A stretch of DNA of 57,145 nt from Acidobacteriota bacterium (lineage in GTDB: Bacteria; Actinomycetota; AC-67). The position numbers were made by a program, and so were the translations under genes. Below are positions 44,234 to 54,500 of the stretch, in pieces. The number at the start of each line of letters is the position of its first letter. Positions within the stretch are counted from its first letter, which is position 1. The notes under the pieces are model-generated. The model searched no databases and was not told the DNA's origin. It saw only the letters and a program-made list of their open reading frames with translations. The stretch is taken from the NCBI GenBank assembly GCA_016208485.1, contig JACQXY010000072.1, positions 1-57,145 on the forward strand, written 5' to 3'.

Positions 44234-45883
44234 TTGGACGAACACCACGAGTCGACGAGTCCGGCCGGAGCCGAACCGCCCGAGCCTCCGGTCGCCGCGG
44301 CGCGCCCCGGGAGGCTCGCCGGCTCGCCGCTCGCCGGACTGCTGCTCCGCCCGCTCGCGCGGCCCGACGTCCTCGTCCCGCTCGCCATCACCGTGGCATC
44401 GCTCGCCATCCACCTCGCGCGGCTCGGGAACCCGCACGGGGAGATCCCGCTCGACGAGCGCCACTACATCCCCGACTCCCGCGACGTCCTGCGCTTCGGG
44501 ACCGAGAGCGACGTGCGCGTCCCGTCCGGCGACGGAGCCTTCGTCGTTCACCCACCGCTCGCCAAGATGTTCATCGCGGCCGGCATGAAGATCTTCGGCA
44601 CCGCCGACCCCGTCGGGTGGCGGTTCTTCGGCGCGGTGTTCGGGGCGCTCGGCTCGCTCGTGATCTACCTCATCGCGCGGCGGCTGTGGGGCTCGCGCCG
44701 GACGGCCGCTCTCGCCGGAGTCCTGCTCACCGTCGAGGGGCTCTGGTTCGTGCAGTCGCGCGTCGCGATGCTCGACATCTACGTGTCCTTCTTCCTGCTG
44801 GTCGCCCTCTGGCTGCTGCTCGAGGACCGCGCCCGTCCAAGCGCCGGGGGCATTCGCTGGTGGCGAGTCGGGTCCGGGGTCGCCGCGGGACTCGCGCTCG
44901 CGAGCAAGTGGGGCGCCGTTCCGACGCTCGGCGTTCTCACCGTCCTCGCGCTCGTGTGGGAGATCGGACCCGCGCTCGGCCCGCGCCTCCGGAGGCTATG
45001 GGCGGCGATGGGACCTCAGGAGGAACGGTCCGGCGGCGGGGGCACGCCCCTCCCGGGAGAACCGACGGAGGCCGGGGCGGAGGCCGGTCCCTCGTTCGCC
45101 GGCGCCCCGGCCAGACCGCTCCGGCGCGCGGCGGCCGTCCTGGGGACCTTCGTGGCCCTGCCGGCGGTGATCTACGTCGCTACCTACACCCCGTGGCTCC
45201 TCGACTCGAAGCGCTACCTCCCTCCGCGCTGCGTGGGGAAGGGACCGGTGTCCGGTTGGGTCTGCTACCAGCGCGAGATCTACGACTTCCACAAGAATCT
45301 CGAGAAGTTCGACAAGGACGTCAAGCCGAAGCACCCCTACTTCAGCGAGGTGTGGACCTGGCCGTGGATCGGGCGGCCGGTCGTGCACTACTACGAGACG
45401 CGCGGGACGGGCGCCCTCCAGCGCGACTCGGAGATCGTGGGGCTCCCGAACCCGGTGATCTGGTGGGCGGGATTCCTGGCCGTCGTCCCGCTTTCGGTCC
45501 GGGCGCTCCGGCGGCGAGCGGGCCGCGACCCGGTTGCGAGACTCCTCGCTGCGCTGTTCGCCGCCAACTACCTCGCGTACCTCGTTCCGGGGTTCTTCGG
45601 GCGCCCGGCGTTCCTCTTCTACGCGACCCCGATAGTCCCGGTCCTCGTGCTCGCGGTCGTCCACGTTCTCCGGAGCCTTGGGGAGCGCGGCGGGCGATGG
45701 CGCATCGTCGCACCCGCGTACACGGTCCTCGCGGTCCTCGCCTTCGTGTATTTCTACCCGGTGCTCGCCGCCTCCTGGATCCCTCACGGAGGCGCCTCCG
45801 GATGGCAGGGCCACATGTGGTTCGGCGACGCGCTGAGAGGCGATTGCGTGGCGGCCGGGATCAAGAAACTCTGCTGGATCTGA
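44234..45883 (+). CDS. Dolichyl-phosphate-mannose--protein mannosyltransferase (GT39, GT-C fold)
   Basis: A 549-residue multi-spanning membrane protein that transfers mannose from polyprenyl-phosphate-mannose to secreted proteins. The catalytic first extracytoplasmic loop carries LDERHYIPDSRD, followed by HPPLAKMFIAAGMKIFG and the family segments RVAMLDIYVSFFLL, SKWGAVPTLGVLT and HPYFSEVWTWPWIGRPV. About ten hydrophobic helices are visible. A Gly/Ala-rich insertion sits near residues 255-290. The TTG at 44234 starts the family-like sequence; longer frames upstream run through rsmI. It could O-mannosylate the many exported proteins of this window. Confidence 0.88.
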   Translation: MDEHHESTSPAGAEPPEPPVAAARPGRLAGSPLAGLLLRPLARPDVLVPLAITVASLAIHLARLGNPHGEIPLDERHYIPDSRDVLRFGTESDVRVPSGDGAFVVHPPLAKMFIAAGMKIFGTADPVGWRFFGAVFGALGSLVIYLIARRLWGSRRTAALAGVLLTVEGLWFVQSRVAMLDIYVSFFLLVALWLLLEDRARPSAGGIRWWRVGSGVAAGLALASKWGAVPTLGVLTVLALVWEIGPALGPRLRRLWAAMGPQEERSGGGGTPLPGEPTEAGAEAGPSFAGAPARPLRRAAAVLGTFVALPAVIYVATYTPWLLDSKRYLPPRCVGKGPVSGWVCYQREIYDFHKNLEKFDKDVKPKHPYFSEVWTWPWIGRPVVHYYETRGTGALQRDSEIVGLPNPVIWWAGFLAVVPLSVRALRRRAGRDPVARLLAALFAANYLAYLVPGFFGRPAFLFYATPIVPVLVLAVVHVLRSLGERGGRWRIVAPAYTVLAVLAFVYFYPVLAASWIPHGGASGWQGHMWFGDALRGDCVAAGIKKLCWI

Positions 45884-46024
45884 CGGATCGAAGGCGGCGC
45901 AGGACCGATTGCCGATGGTTCGTGTTCCGGATCTTCGTATTTACCCCGGTTTCCTTGAGCGCGTTGGTTGCTCTCGGAACGGGAATGAAGGATTATCGGG
46001 GTTCACGGCGAAAGACTGTTTGAC

Positions 46025-47518
46025 ATGACCCCGAGCGATGCCCTCTCCCGCAGCTACGAGCGCCTGCGCCTCGTCGTGCAGCGCGCCGCGGAGGACGTCG
46101 TCCGCGATCGGGATGAGGCGAGCGATGTCGCGAGCGAGACCTTCCTCGCACTCATCGAGCAGGGGCCGGCCGACGAGGCGGTCCACCTCGCGTGGCTCCG
46201 CACGACCGCGCGCCGGCGCGCGCTCAACCGGCTGCGCAGGCTCCACCGCCACGTGCCGCTCGGGGACCACGATATCGCGGTCGACGATCGGGAGCCGCTC
46301 GACGGCGTTCGCGAGCTGATCGCCTCGGCGCTCGTGCGCCTGCCCGAGCGGGACCGCCAGGCCCTGGAGTCCCGTGTCGTGCGCGAGGAGAGCTACAACG
46401 ACCTTGCGAACCACCTCGGCGTGTCGAGCGAGCAAGCGCACTTGATCGTCCACCGCGCCGGCATCCGCCTCCGGCGCGAGGTCGTCCGCGGACTGGCGGA
46501 AGCCCACGGCGCGCCGGAGACCTGCACCCGGAGCCTCATCCGCAGGTTCGCCGAGAGCCGGGAGGGAGCGGCACACGTCGAGTGCAAGCCCTGCCTCTCT
46601 GTGGGCGAGGAGATCGCCGCCCTGCGAACCGCGGTTTCGAACCTCGCGGTCCTCCCGCTCGGGCGCCCGGCCCTGAGTCTGCTCGACCGCATGGCCGTCG
46701 CGGCGCAGCGGCTCGGGGGCCTGATCGACCGCCCGAGGGGGCAGGCGATCGCCGCGGCGCTGGCGCTCGCCGTGTCCCTCGGCAGTACCGGGGTTCCCTC
46801 GGTCCGTCCCTCCCCGATTCCCCGACCGGCAACCACCGGTATCCCGGCGAGCGGGACGCTCGCGGAACTCGCCGCGAGCCGGCCGGCATCCGGCCTGCCG
46901 GCGCCGGGAATCCCGAGGTCGACCGGTCAGGGGATCCAGGAGGTTCGCCGCGCGACCGACCCGTCGGGAGACGAGCACGTGTTGCCGCGCGCGCCCACGC
47001 TCACCCACCCCCTGTGGATCCCGGACGCGATCGGAACGGGGAATCGCCGCGCCGACCTCGACGCGACGTCGTTCGAGGTTGGCACCCTGGCCGAGGACGG
47101 CCGCACGGCGGGGCTCGGGTTCTCCCTCCAGACGGTCGGGCTGCCCTTGGAGCACGGCGGCCGGTTCACGGTCGACTGGCGTTTCCGGTCCGTGCACCAA
47201 TGCTCGGCGACGCTCACGGTCACCCGGCGGGAGGACGAGGACCCCGTTGGGTCGGTGCTGACCTCCTGCACCCTGAACACGCTCAGCCCGACCCCGACTG
47301 AGGAGGAGATCCAGGTCCCGGTCCGGGTCTCCGGGCACACCATGGAGATCGCGGTTCCGTTCGGTGCCATGGGGAACCTCGGGCGGGCATTGCACCACTC
47401 GGGGGCCTGGCTCACGACCATGACTGCCGCCACCGCGACCGCCGCTTCGAGCATCCCGGTCGTTCCCACGACCGACCGGATCCCGGACAGCGGGTCGCTC
47501 ACCTACGCGATCGGCTAG
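46025..47518 (+). CDS. ECF-type sigma factor fused to zinc-anti-sigma-like, membrane and exported regions
   Basis: A 497-residue protein. Sigma region 2 (about residues 10-75) and sigma region 4 (about 105-155, with LPERDRQALESRVV and YNDLANHLGVSSEQAHLIVHRA) form an ECF sigma factor. Next comes a segment with C167 and HVECKPC (H184, C187, C190), resembling a ZAS-type zinc motif, then one transmembrane helix (about 238-256) and an exported C-terminal domain of about 230 residues with a beta-rich ending (TVDWRFRSVHQCSATLTV). A single chain combining sigma, anti-sigma-like and sensor parts would have to be cleaved or unlocked to act; this is inference. ATG 46025 is the clear start. Confidence 0.75.
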   Translation: MTPSDALSRSYERLRLVVQRAAEDVVRDRDEASDVASETFLALIEQGPADEAVHLAWLRTTARRRALNRLRRLHRHVPLGDHDIAVDDREPLDGVRELIASALVRLPERDRQALESRVVREESYNDLANHLGVSSEQAHLIVHRAGIRLRREVVRGLAEAHGAPETCTRSLIRRFAESREGAAHVECKPCLSVGEEIAALRTAVSNLAVLPLGRPALSLLDRMAVAAQRLGGLIDRPRGQAIAAALALAVSLGSTGVPSVRPSPIPRPATTGIPASGTLAELAASRPASGLPAPGIPRSTGQGIQEVRRATDPSGDEHVLPRAPTLTHPLWIPDAIGTGNRRADLDATSFEVGTLAEDGRTAGLGFSLQTVGLPLEHGGRFTVDWRFRSVHQCSATLTVTRREDEDPVGSVLTSCTLNTLSPTPTEEEIQVPVRVSGHTMEIAVPFGAMGNLGRALHHSGAWLTTMTAATATAASSIPVVPTTDRIPDSGSLTYAIG

Positions 47519-47749
47519 TACGGCATATCGGCCGCCTTCGGTCGGCCGGTACATCCGCATTCCGGGCGAGTCGCTCGGGTAGCTAGTCCATCCGGAGATC
47601 CGAGCCGGTCCCAAACCACCACCTTGAGCCATTGGCTCCGGCCGCGCGCGGCCGCACCATGAACACAACCTGGACGAAGGCCGGCTCTCACCGAGCCCGC
47701 TCGCCCCCGGGTACCGAAAGGTGCCTTCGCCGGGTGGTGGGGGGTGAGC

Positions 47750-48874
47750 ATGGGCAGAATCCCGGCCCGGCCGCCGGGTCCGGCGGCGCCTCCGGGCGCG
47801 CCGCCCGACGGCGACGGCCTCTCGGCCTCTCGCCGGCCTCCCGCCGAGATCTGGTTCGGCACGCCGGCGCCCTTCCTCGGCACACCGGTCGATGCCGTGC
47901 GCGCGGCCGGGCGGGGGACGCCGGCGATCTCGGTGGTCGTTCCCCTGCTGAACGAGGCTCCCACGTTACGCGCGCTGCACGAGCAGGTCGGTCGGGTCCT
48001 CGACGCAGGGTCCGCGCCGTGGGAAATCCTCTTCGTCGACGACGGCAGCTCCGACACCTCCCCCGACGAGCTGGTGTCGATCGCGAGGAAGGACGACCGG
48101 GTCCGCATCCTCCGACTGAGGCGCCACTTCGGGAAGGCGGCCGCGCTCTCCGTCGGCCTTCGCGAGGCAGCGGGCCGGATCGTCGTCACGATGGACGCCG
48201 ACCTGCAGGACGACCCCGCGGAGATCCCGGCGCTCGTCGAGAAGCTCACCGGCGGATACGACCTGGTCAGCGGCTGGAAGGAGCGGCGCCGCGACTCCCA
48301 GGTGCGGGTGGCCGCCTCACGGGTGTTCAACTGGGCAACCGGGCGGCTCTCGGGGCTTCGGATCCACGACGGGAACTGCGGCCTGAAGGCCTATACGGCC
48401 GAGTGCGCCCGGGAGCTGGCGCCGGCGTGCCGGGGCGAGCTCCACCGCTACCTCCCCGTGCTAGCGAACGCCCGGGGGTTCCGCATCGGGGAGATCCCGG
48501 TCCGCCACCGTGAGCGGTCTCAGGGGCGCTCGCGCTACGGGGTGGAGCGCTACGCGCGCGCGGCGCTCGACCTCCTCGCTACGACGTTTGCGACCCGCTA
48601 CGGAGCCCGGCCGATGCACCTGCTCGGCGGCCTGGGCGCGCTGGCCGCGATCGCCGCGTGCGCCATCGCGGGGTCGGCGGCCGCCGGCTTGGGCCCGCCG
48701 GCCGCCCTGCTGGGCGCCGCGGCATTCTTCGGAGTCGCCGCGCTCAACCTCGTGCTCGCCGGCTTGCTCGCCGAGATCCTCGCCGGCTCGCGCGACGGGC
48801 GCGTCCCGTACTCGAGAGTGCTCGTGCTCCCCGAGAGCGGAAACAGCGCCCAAGCGTCCAAGGAGTGGCCGTGA
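47750..48874 (+). CDS. Family 2 glycosyltransferase (polyprenyl-phosphate glycosyltransferase-like)
   Basis: A 374-residue GT2. The GT-A domain shows ISVVVPLLNEAPTL, ILFVDDGSSDTSPD (DxD partner), RLRRHFGKAAALSVGL, VVTMDADLQDDPAEIP and GNCGLKAYT. Two C-terminal transmembrane helices (HLLGGLGALAAIAACAIAG and GAAAFFGVAALNLVLAGLLA) follow, as in ArnC/DPM1-like enzymes that load a sugar on polyprenyl phosphate. Codon 73 (47966-47968) is TTA, the only in-frame TTA I found in the window's genes. ATG 47750 has a G-rich site 6 nt upstream; GTG 47744 is an alternative. The stop overlaps the next gene (GTGA). It opens the surface-glycan operon. Confidence 0.85.
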   Translation: MGRIPARPPGPAAPPGAPPDGDGLSASRRPPAEIWFGTPAPFLGTPVDAVRAAGRGTPAISVVVPLLNEAPTLRALHEQVGRVLDAGSAPWEILFVDDGSSDTSPDELVSIARKDDRVRILRLRRHFGKAAALSVGLREAAGRIVVTMDADLQDDPAEIPALVEKLTGGYDLVSGWKERRRDSQVRVAASRVFNWATGRLSGLRIHDGNCGLKAYTAECARELAPACRGELHRYLPVLANARGFRIGEIPVRHRERSQGRSRYGVERYARAALDLLATTFATRYGARPMHLLGGLGALAAIAACAIAGSAAAGLGPPAALLGAAAFFGVAALNLVLAGLLAEILAGSRDGRVPYSRVLVLPESGNSAQASKEWP

Positions 48875-49602
48875 GCGCGAGCGTGGACGTGGAGCGGGCC
48901 CGCAAGCCCGTCAAGACCCTGTTCGGGTGGCTCCTGTTCCGGCGCATCTCACTCCCGCTTTCGATTCGGGTCGCGCGGGGAGGACGAATCCGTCCCGCGC
49001 ACCTGACGGCGCTCGGGCTCGCGCTCGGGCTGGCCGGCGCAGCGTCCTTCGCCCTCGGCACGCGCGCCGGGCTGCTCGCCGGCGCCGGGCTCGCGCTCGT
49101 CGCGAAGCTGCTCGACGCGATGGACGGGGAAGTCGCCCGGGCGACCCGCCGCGACACCCGGGCGGGCTACGTCGCCGACGGGCTCGCCGACCGCCTCCGC
49201 GACACCTCACTCATCGTCGGGGCGGGCGTGGGCCTGCACAGGACCGGCTTCCCGGGAGCGCTCTCCTGGACGCTCGCCGCGGCCACCGGCTACCTCGCGT
49301 TCTTCTATGTGAGCGGGGCGTTCCCCGCCCACTGGCGCGAGGTGCGCTCGCCCGGTGATCTCGCCGGAAAGCACATGTTCCTGGTCGCTCCGGGGATCCG
49401 CCTCGGCGCCGGGGACACGCTCGCGGTCCTCGTGGCGGCGGCGGCGGTGGCCGGCCGGATCGAGTGGTTCTTGCAGACCTCCGCGGTGGCTGCGCCGGTC
49501 GCGCTGGCGCTCAAGATCGCCCGCCTGTTCCGCCTGAGGCCCTGGGAGGCCGAGGCGCCCCTCCCGCCGCAGGGCGCCGAGCGCGCGGGGAGACGGACGT
49601 GA
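48871..49602 (+). CDS. CDP-alcohol phosphatidyltransferase-family membrane enzyme
   Basis: A 243-residue integral membrane protein with the complete CDP-alcohol phosphotransferase signature. The motif AKLLDAMDGEVARATRRDTR is followed by GYVADGLADRLRD (D82, D85, G86, A89-R90, G99, D103, D107). Family members exchange the CMP of a CDP-alcohol for another alcohol, as in phosphatidylinositol-phosphate or archaetidyl-type lipid synthesis. Within a polysaccharide operon it might make the lipid anchor. An AAGGAG site lies 6 nt before GTG 48871. It overlaps its neighbours on both sides. Confidence 0.85.
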   Translation: MSASVDVERARKPVKTLFGWLLFRRISLPLSIRVARGGRIRPAHLTALGLALGLAGAASFALGTRAGLLAGAGLALVAKLLDAMDGEVARATRRDTRAGYVADGLADRLRDTSLIVGAGVGLHRTGFPGALSWTLAAATGYLAFFYVSGAFPAHWREVRSPGDLAGKHMFLVAPGIRLGAGDTLAVLVAAAAVAGRIEWFLQTSAVAAPVALALKIARLFRLRPWEAEAPLPPQGAERAGRRT

Positions 49603-50687
49603 AGCGGATCGTCCTCGTCGGGCCCGGACCGGCCACCCGCGGCGGGATTGCCCAGTTCAACTCCCACCTCGCGACCGCGCTCGCGCCGCGCGCCTGGGTC
49701 TCGGTGATCTGCTTCCGCCGGCTGTATCCGGCGTGGACGCTCCCCGGGCGGGACGAGCGGGAACCCTCGCCGGTCAGGCTGCCCGTCCCGGTCGAGCCCA
49801 CGCTCGTCGCCTGGCGTCCCGGAACCTGGCGCGCGGCCGCGCGCCGCCTGGAGGAGATCCGGCCGGACGCGGTCGTGCTGCAGTGGTGGCACCCGGCCTT
49901 CGGTCCGTGTCTGCGCTCGCTCGCGCGCGGCGCGCGGCGCGCCGGAGCGACGGTCGCCTTCGTGGCGCACAACGTCGAGCCTCACGAGCGACTGCCCGCG
50001 GCGCGCTTCCTCACGCGCGGAGCGTTCGCGACGGCCGATCGGGTGCTCGCGCTCTCCGAAACCTCGGCGGAGGACGCGCGCCGGATCGCCGCGGCGCCGG
50101 TCGAGGTTCTCGACCTTCCCCCGTTCCTCCACTTCCGGCGGTCGCCCGCCACTCGCGCGCTGTGGCGCGACCGCATCGGCGACGGGGCGCCGATCATCCT
50201 CTTCTTCGGCTGCGTCCGGCCCTACAAGGGACTTGGGGACGCGGTCCGCGCGATGCCGACGGTGCGGCGCCACGTTCCGGGCGCGATCCTCGTCGTGGCC
50301 GGCCGGTTCTACGAGCCGGTCGCGCGGTATCGCGCGCTCGCCGCGCGGCTCGGACTCGACGGCGGGGTCCGGCTGTTCCCGGGATACGTCCCGAACGACG
50401 AGGTCGGCGGGCTCCTCTCCGCCGCCGACGTGATCGTGCTCCCCTACCGGTCGGCGTCCCAGAGCGGAGTGCTCCCGCAGGCGCTCGCTTTCGGACGACC
50501 GGTCGTCGCCACCAGGGTCGGGGGCATCCCCGAAGCGCTCGCCGGGCGCGGGCTCCTCGTCCCGCCGTCCGCGCCCGAGGCGCTCGCCGAAGGCCTGATC
50601 CGCGCGCTCGACGGCGGCGCGCAGCCGCCCTCGGTCTGCCCCGACGGATGGGACGCGTGGCGGGACGCGATCCTGCGACTGCCATGA
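49599..50687 (+). CDS. GT4-type glycosyltransferase
   Basis: A 362-residue GT-B fold enzyme. The N-terminal half begins VKRIVLVGPGPATRGGIAQF. The C-terminal half carries the usual donor-site features: ILFFGCVRPYKGLGDAV (K/R contact of the phosphates), VAGRFYEP, LFPGYVPNDEVGGLLSAADVIVLPYRSASQSGVLPQAL (EX7E-like region with Gln in place of the first Glu) and RVGGIPEAL. It probably adds one sugar to a lipid-linked precursor. It overlaps the preceding gene (GTGA) and the next (ATGA). Confidence 0.82.
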   Translation: MKRIVLVGPGPATRGGIAQFNSHLATALAPRAWVSVICFRRLYPAWTLPGRDEREPSPVRLPVPVEPTLVAWRPGTWRAAARRLEEIRPDAVVLQWWHPAFGPCLRSLARGARRAGATVAFVAHNVEPHERLPAARFLTRGAFATADRVLALSETSAEDARRIAAAPVEVLDLPPFLHFRRSPATRALWRDRIGDGAPIILFFGCVRPYKGLGDAVRAMPTVRRHVPGAILVVAGRFYEPVARYRALAARLGLDGGVRLFPGYVPNDEVGGLLSAADVIVLPYRSASQSGVLPQALAFGRPVVATRVGGIPEALAGRGLLVPPSAPEALAEGLIRALDGGAQPPSVCPDGWDAWRDAILRLP

Positions 50688-51547
50688 GCGCCGTCGGGGT
50701 CCTCGGGGTGGGAGTGGTCGGCGGTGCCGTCGCGGCCGGGCTCGGGCGCGCGGGCCTCGAGGTCCGACTCTACGACCGGTATCGCGGCCTCGGCCGGCCG
50801 GAGGACCTCGGCGACTGCCCGCTCGTGTTCCTCTGCGTGCCGACTCCGCCGTGCGCCGACGGCAAGGCCGACCTGACGGAAGTCCTTCGAGCGGCAGGCG
50901 AGCTTGCGCGGATCCTGGCGCCGGGGAGCGTCGTCGCTGTGAAGTCCACCGTGACGCCCGGCACCTGCGACTCCCTGGGGCGGGCCTTCCCGCACCTCCG
51001 CTTCGCGAGCGTCCCGGAGTTCCTCATCGCGGCCCGCCCGGAGGAGAGCTTCGTCCGGGCCGACCGCGTCGTGATCGGCGCGCCCTCCTCGGAGGTCGCC
51101 GAGACCGTCGCCCGGGTGATGCGCCGCGCCGTGCCCGGGGCGCCGCTTCTCTTCCTGAGGCCTGTCGAGGCCGAGCTGGTCAAGCTCTGCTCGAACGCGA
51201 TGCTCTCCGCCAAAGTCGCGCTCGCGAACGAGCTGGCGCAGGTCTGCGCGGCGTTCGGAGCCGAATGGGCGCGCGTGCAGGCCGCCGTCGGGCTCGACCG
51301 CCGGATCGGACCCGATCACCTCACGGTCACACCCGCGCGCGGGTTCGGCGGATTCTGCTTGCCGAAGGACCTCGACGCGATCGTCGCCGCGTCGCGGGCG
51401 GCCGGGTACGAGCCGCGGGTCCTCGAGGAGATCGCGTCCTTCAACCGGAGGATCCGGTCGCTCGCGCGGGCGGTGGGCAACGGCGATGGCAATGGCAACG
51501 GAAGCGGGCTCCGCCAGTCGGCGGCTCTCTCGACGGGAGAGGCGTAG
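50684..51547 (+). CDS. Nucleotide-sugar dehydrogenase-like protein lacking the C-terminal domain
   Basis: A 287-residue protein related to UDP-glucose/GDP-mannose dehydrogenases. It has the NAD-binding GVLGVGVVGGAVAAG, VFLCVPTPP, VAVKSTVTPGT and VPEFLIAA, the helical linker ELVKLCSNAMLSAKVALANE and the catalytic-Cys loop GFGGFCLPKDLDAI. Usual enzymes are about 420-450 residues with a C-terminal sugar-nucleotide-binding domain. Here that domain is missing and replaced by a short Gly/Asn-rich tail (GNGDGNGNG). Either the protein is a non-canonical dehydrogenase or it has lost activity. It is embedded in the operon with overlaps. Confidence 0.75.
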   Translation: MSAVGVLGVGVVGGAVAAGLGRAGLEVRLYDRYRGLGRPEDLGDCPLVFLCVPTPPCADGKADLTEVLRAAGELARILAPGSVVAVKSTVTPGTCDSLGRAFPHLRFASVPEFLIAARPEESFVRADRVVIGAPSSEVAETVARVMRRAVPGAPLLFLRPVEAELVKLCSNAMLSAKVALANELAQVCAAFGAEWARVQAAVGLDRRIGPDHLTVTPARGFGGFCLPKDLDAIVAASRAAGYEPRVLEEIASFNRRIRSLARAVGNGDGNGNGSGLRQSAALSTGEA

Positions 51548-51549
51548 TC

Positions 51550-54500
51550 GTGCTCCGTCCGGCCGGAAGACTCCGCAACCAATCCGGCGCGGCGCGCGCG
51601 GCGGGGCACACCTCCGCGGCCCTCCGCGACGTCCCGGTGCTCGCGCTCGACGGGAACGCTCCCACCGTCCCCGCACCGGAGCTCGCCGTACGCGCCCCCG
51701 CGAATGCCCAGCCGGCGCCGTGGCGCGCGTCCCTTCGCGATCGCGGTCTGGTCCTGGCGAGCCTCGCCGCCGGCTCGTTCTACCTCGGGTGGTGGCTCTC
51801 CCCCGGCCACATCGGCACGCCGGCGCTCTTCGTCATGCTGGCGGCGGCCGAGGGCTTCAACATGGCCCACCTGCTCGGCTTCTGGTCGGCTGTGTGGGCG
51901 GCCCGGTTCGATCCTCCGCCGCGCGTCCGCGCCTGGCCGACGATCGACGTGTTCGTGACCACCCTCGGCGAGCCGGTCGCCGTCCTCGCACGCACCGTGG
52001 CGGCGGCCGTGGCGATGGACGGCGCACACAGAACCTACGTGCTCGACGATGGAGCACGCGTGGAGGTCCAGAGCATGGCGCGAGCCCTCGGCGCCGGGTA
52101 CGTCCGCCGCGTCTCGCACCGGGGAGCGAAGGCGGGGAACCTGAACAACGCGCTGCAGGCAACCGACGGCGAACTCGTGGCGATCTTCGATGCCGACCAC
52201 GTTCCTCGCCGGGACTTCCTCTCCCGGATCGTCGGCTACTTCGAGGACCCGGGCATGGGGTTCGTGCAGACCCCGCAGTACTACGAGAACGGCGAGGCGA
52301 ACGAGGTCGCGCGCGGCGCCTACCAGCAGCAGGCGATCTTCTACGGGCCGATCTGCCGCGGAAAGAACGGGCTCGGCGCGGCGTTCTGCTGCGGAACGAA
52401 CGCCGTGTTCCGGCGGCGCGCGCTCGAGTCGGCCGGCGGGTTCGACCAGCGCAGCATCGTCGAGGACTTCGTCACGTCCATGCGAATCCACCGGAAGGGT
52501 TGGCGCTCCGTCTACTACCCGTACGTCCTCGCCTCCGGAATGGGCCCGTCCACGCTCGGGGACTACTTCCGGCAGCAGTTCCGGTGGGCGCGCGGATCCG
52601 TCGGCGCGCTCGCCTCGCTCGAACCGTTCAAGCCCGGCCTCCGGTTCGCGCAGCGCTTCCAGTACCTGCTCGCCACGACCTTCTACCTGATCGGCGCCGT
52701 CACGATGATCTACATCGCGCTTCCGATCGTGTTCCTGCTGTCGGGACGGAGCGCGTTCTCCGTCGGCAGCGGCTCGTTCGTGTTCTTCTACGCGCCTTAC
52801 ATGATCCTCGCCCTGTTGACCATCCGCCGGAGCCTCGGCGGCCAGCTCCGTCTCGACCACCTCCGCTTCACGTTCGGGACCTTCCCGGTGTACGCGCTCG
52901 CGGGCATCGCAGCGCTCCTGCACGTGCCCGCGCGCTTCAAGGTGACGGCGAAGGGCGCCGGCGGCAGGGTCCGCCTCCCCGCCCTCGCCGCCGCGCCGGT
53001 CATCGCCTCGCTCGCCACCGTGGTCGCGGTCGCCGTCGGGGCCTCCACGCGACCGATCGATGAGCGCACCGTGACGAACATGTCCTGGGCCGGGTTGAAC
53101 CTCCTCCTGCTATTCGGGACGGTCCGGATCGTGGGCAGCGAGGCGCGCCGGGCGCTGCAGCGCGCACCGGAGGGCCGTGCGGCTCCGGAGAGGGCCGGGT
53201 GCCGGACCCTCCAGGCGGTCTCGGCCCCGGTCGCCGAGCCGGGGGCCGACGGCGCGGAGCTCGTCTTGCCCGAACGTGCGCTCCGCTCCCCGCTCGCTCG
53301 GGAGGAAGCCGCCGCGTTCGGGAAGCCGGCCCTCGCCGTCGGACTCCTCACCGCCGTCGGTCTTGCGCTCCGCGCGGCGCTGATCGCGACCCAGAGTCTG
53401 CGCCTGGACGAGGCGGCGAGCCTCCGGCAGGCGCGGCTCCCCGTGACCCAGATGTGGCGATCGCTCCTGACGGAGAACGTGCACGTCCCCCTGTACCACA
53501 CCGTGCTGCACCTCTGGATCCGGGTGGCCGGCACCTCGGAATGGGCGATGCGCGTCCCCTCGGTGCTGTTCGGCGTGGCGGCCGTCCCGCTCCTCTACCT
53601 CGTTGGACGAAGGCTCGTCGGGCGGCGGGCGGCGGTCATCGCATCCGCGATCGGCGCGGTCGCGCCGTTCTGGGTGTGGCACAGCGACGAAGCGCGCATG
53701 TACCCGATGTCCCTGACGATCTCGCTCGGCGCGACCGTTCTCCTCTTCCGGGCGCTCGAGCGTGGCGGCGCCGGACGCTGGGCGGCCTACTCCACGGCGA
53801 TGCTCCTCGGCTTCTACACCCACTACTTCGCGCTGATGATGGTGCCGATCCATCTCGCCTACTTGGTCGTCGATCGGGCCGGCCGGCGCCGGATCCTCGC
53901 CTGGCTCGCCGCAGCCGGAGCCGCCGGGGCAGGCTTCACCCCATGGGTGATTTGGCTGTGGACCGAGCGAATCAGCCGCCTCGGGCTCGGCGCGCTGACG
54001 AACGGCGTCCGGCTCCCTCTCATCGACTACACGATCTTCGGCGTCGTCTACGGGCTGTTGATCTTCTTCGCGATCTACGTGATCGGCTACCAAGCGCCGG
54101 GCCCGATCGCGGTCCTTTCGGGGGTCGCGGTGGGGTTGTGGCCGCTGGCCGCGCTCCGGCTCGTCGTCGGAAACCGGCGCGACCCCGCAACCGGACGCGC
54201 GGTGCGCTTCCTTCTCGCGTGGCTCGCCCTCTCGGTCGGGCTCGTCTTCGCGGTGAGCCTCTGGAGACCGGGGCTGCTCCTCCAGCGATACCTGACGATC
54301 GCCTCGCCGGCGGTCTTCCTCCTCCTCGCCCTCACCGTTTCGCGCGCCGTGCGCCGCCCGGCGGTCGCAGTCGCGATCGTGCTCGCTTCGCTCGGACCGG
54401 TGGCCGTCGCCCAGAGCTTCCAGATCTCCAACCCGCAGCGCGAGGACTTCCGGGGAGCCGCGGTGATCATCGACAGGGGCTTCCGCCCCGGAGACGCGGT

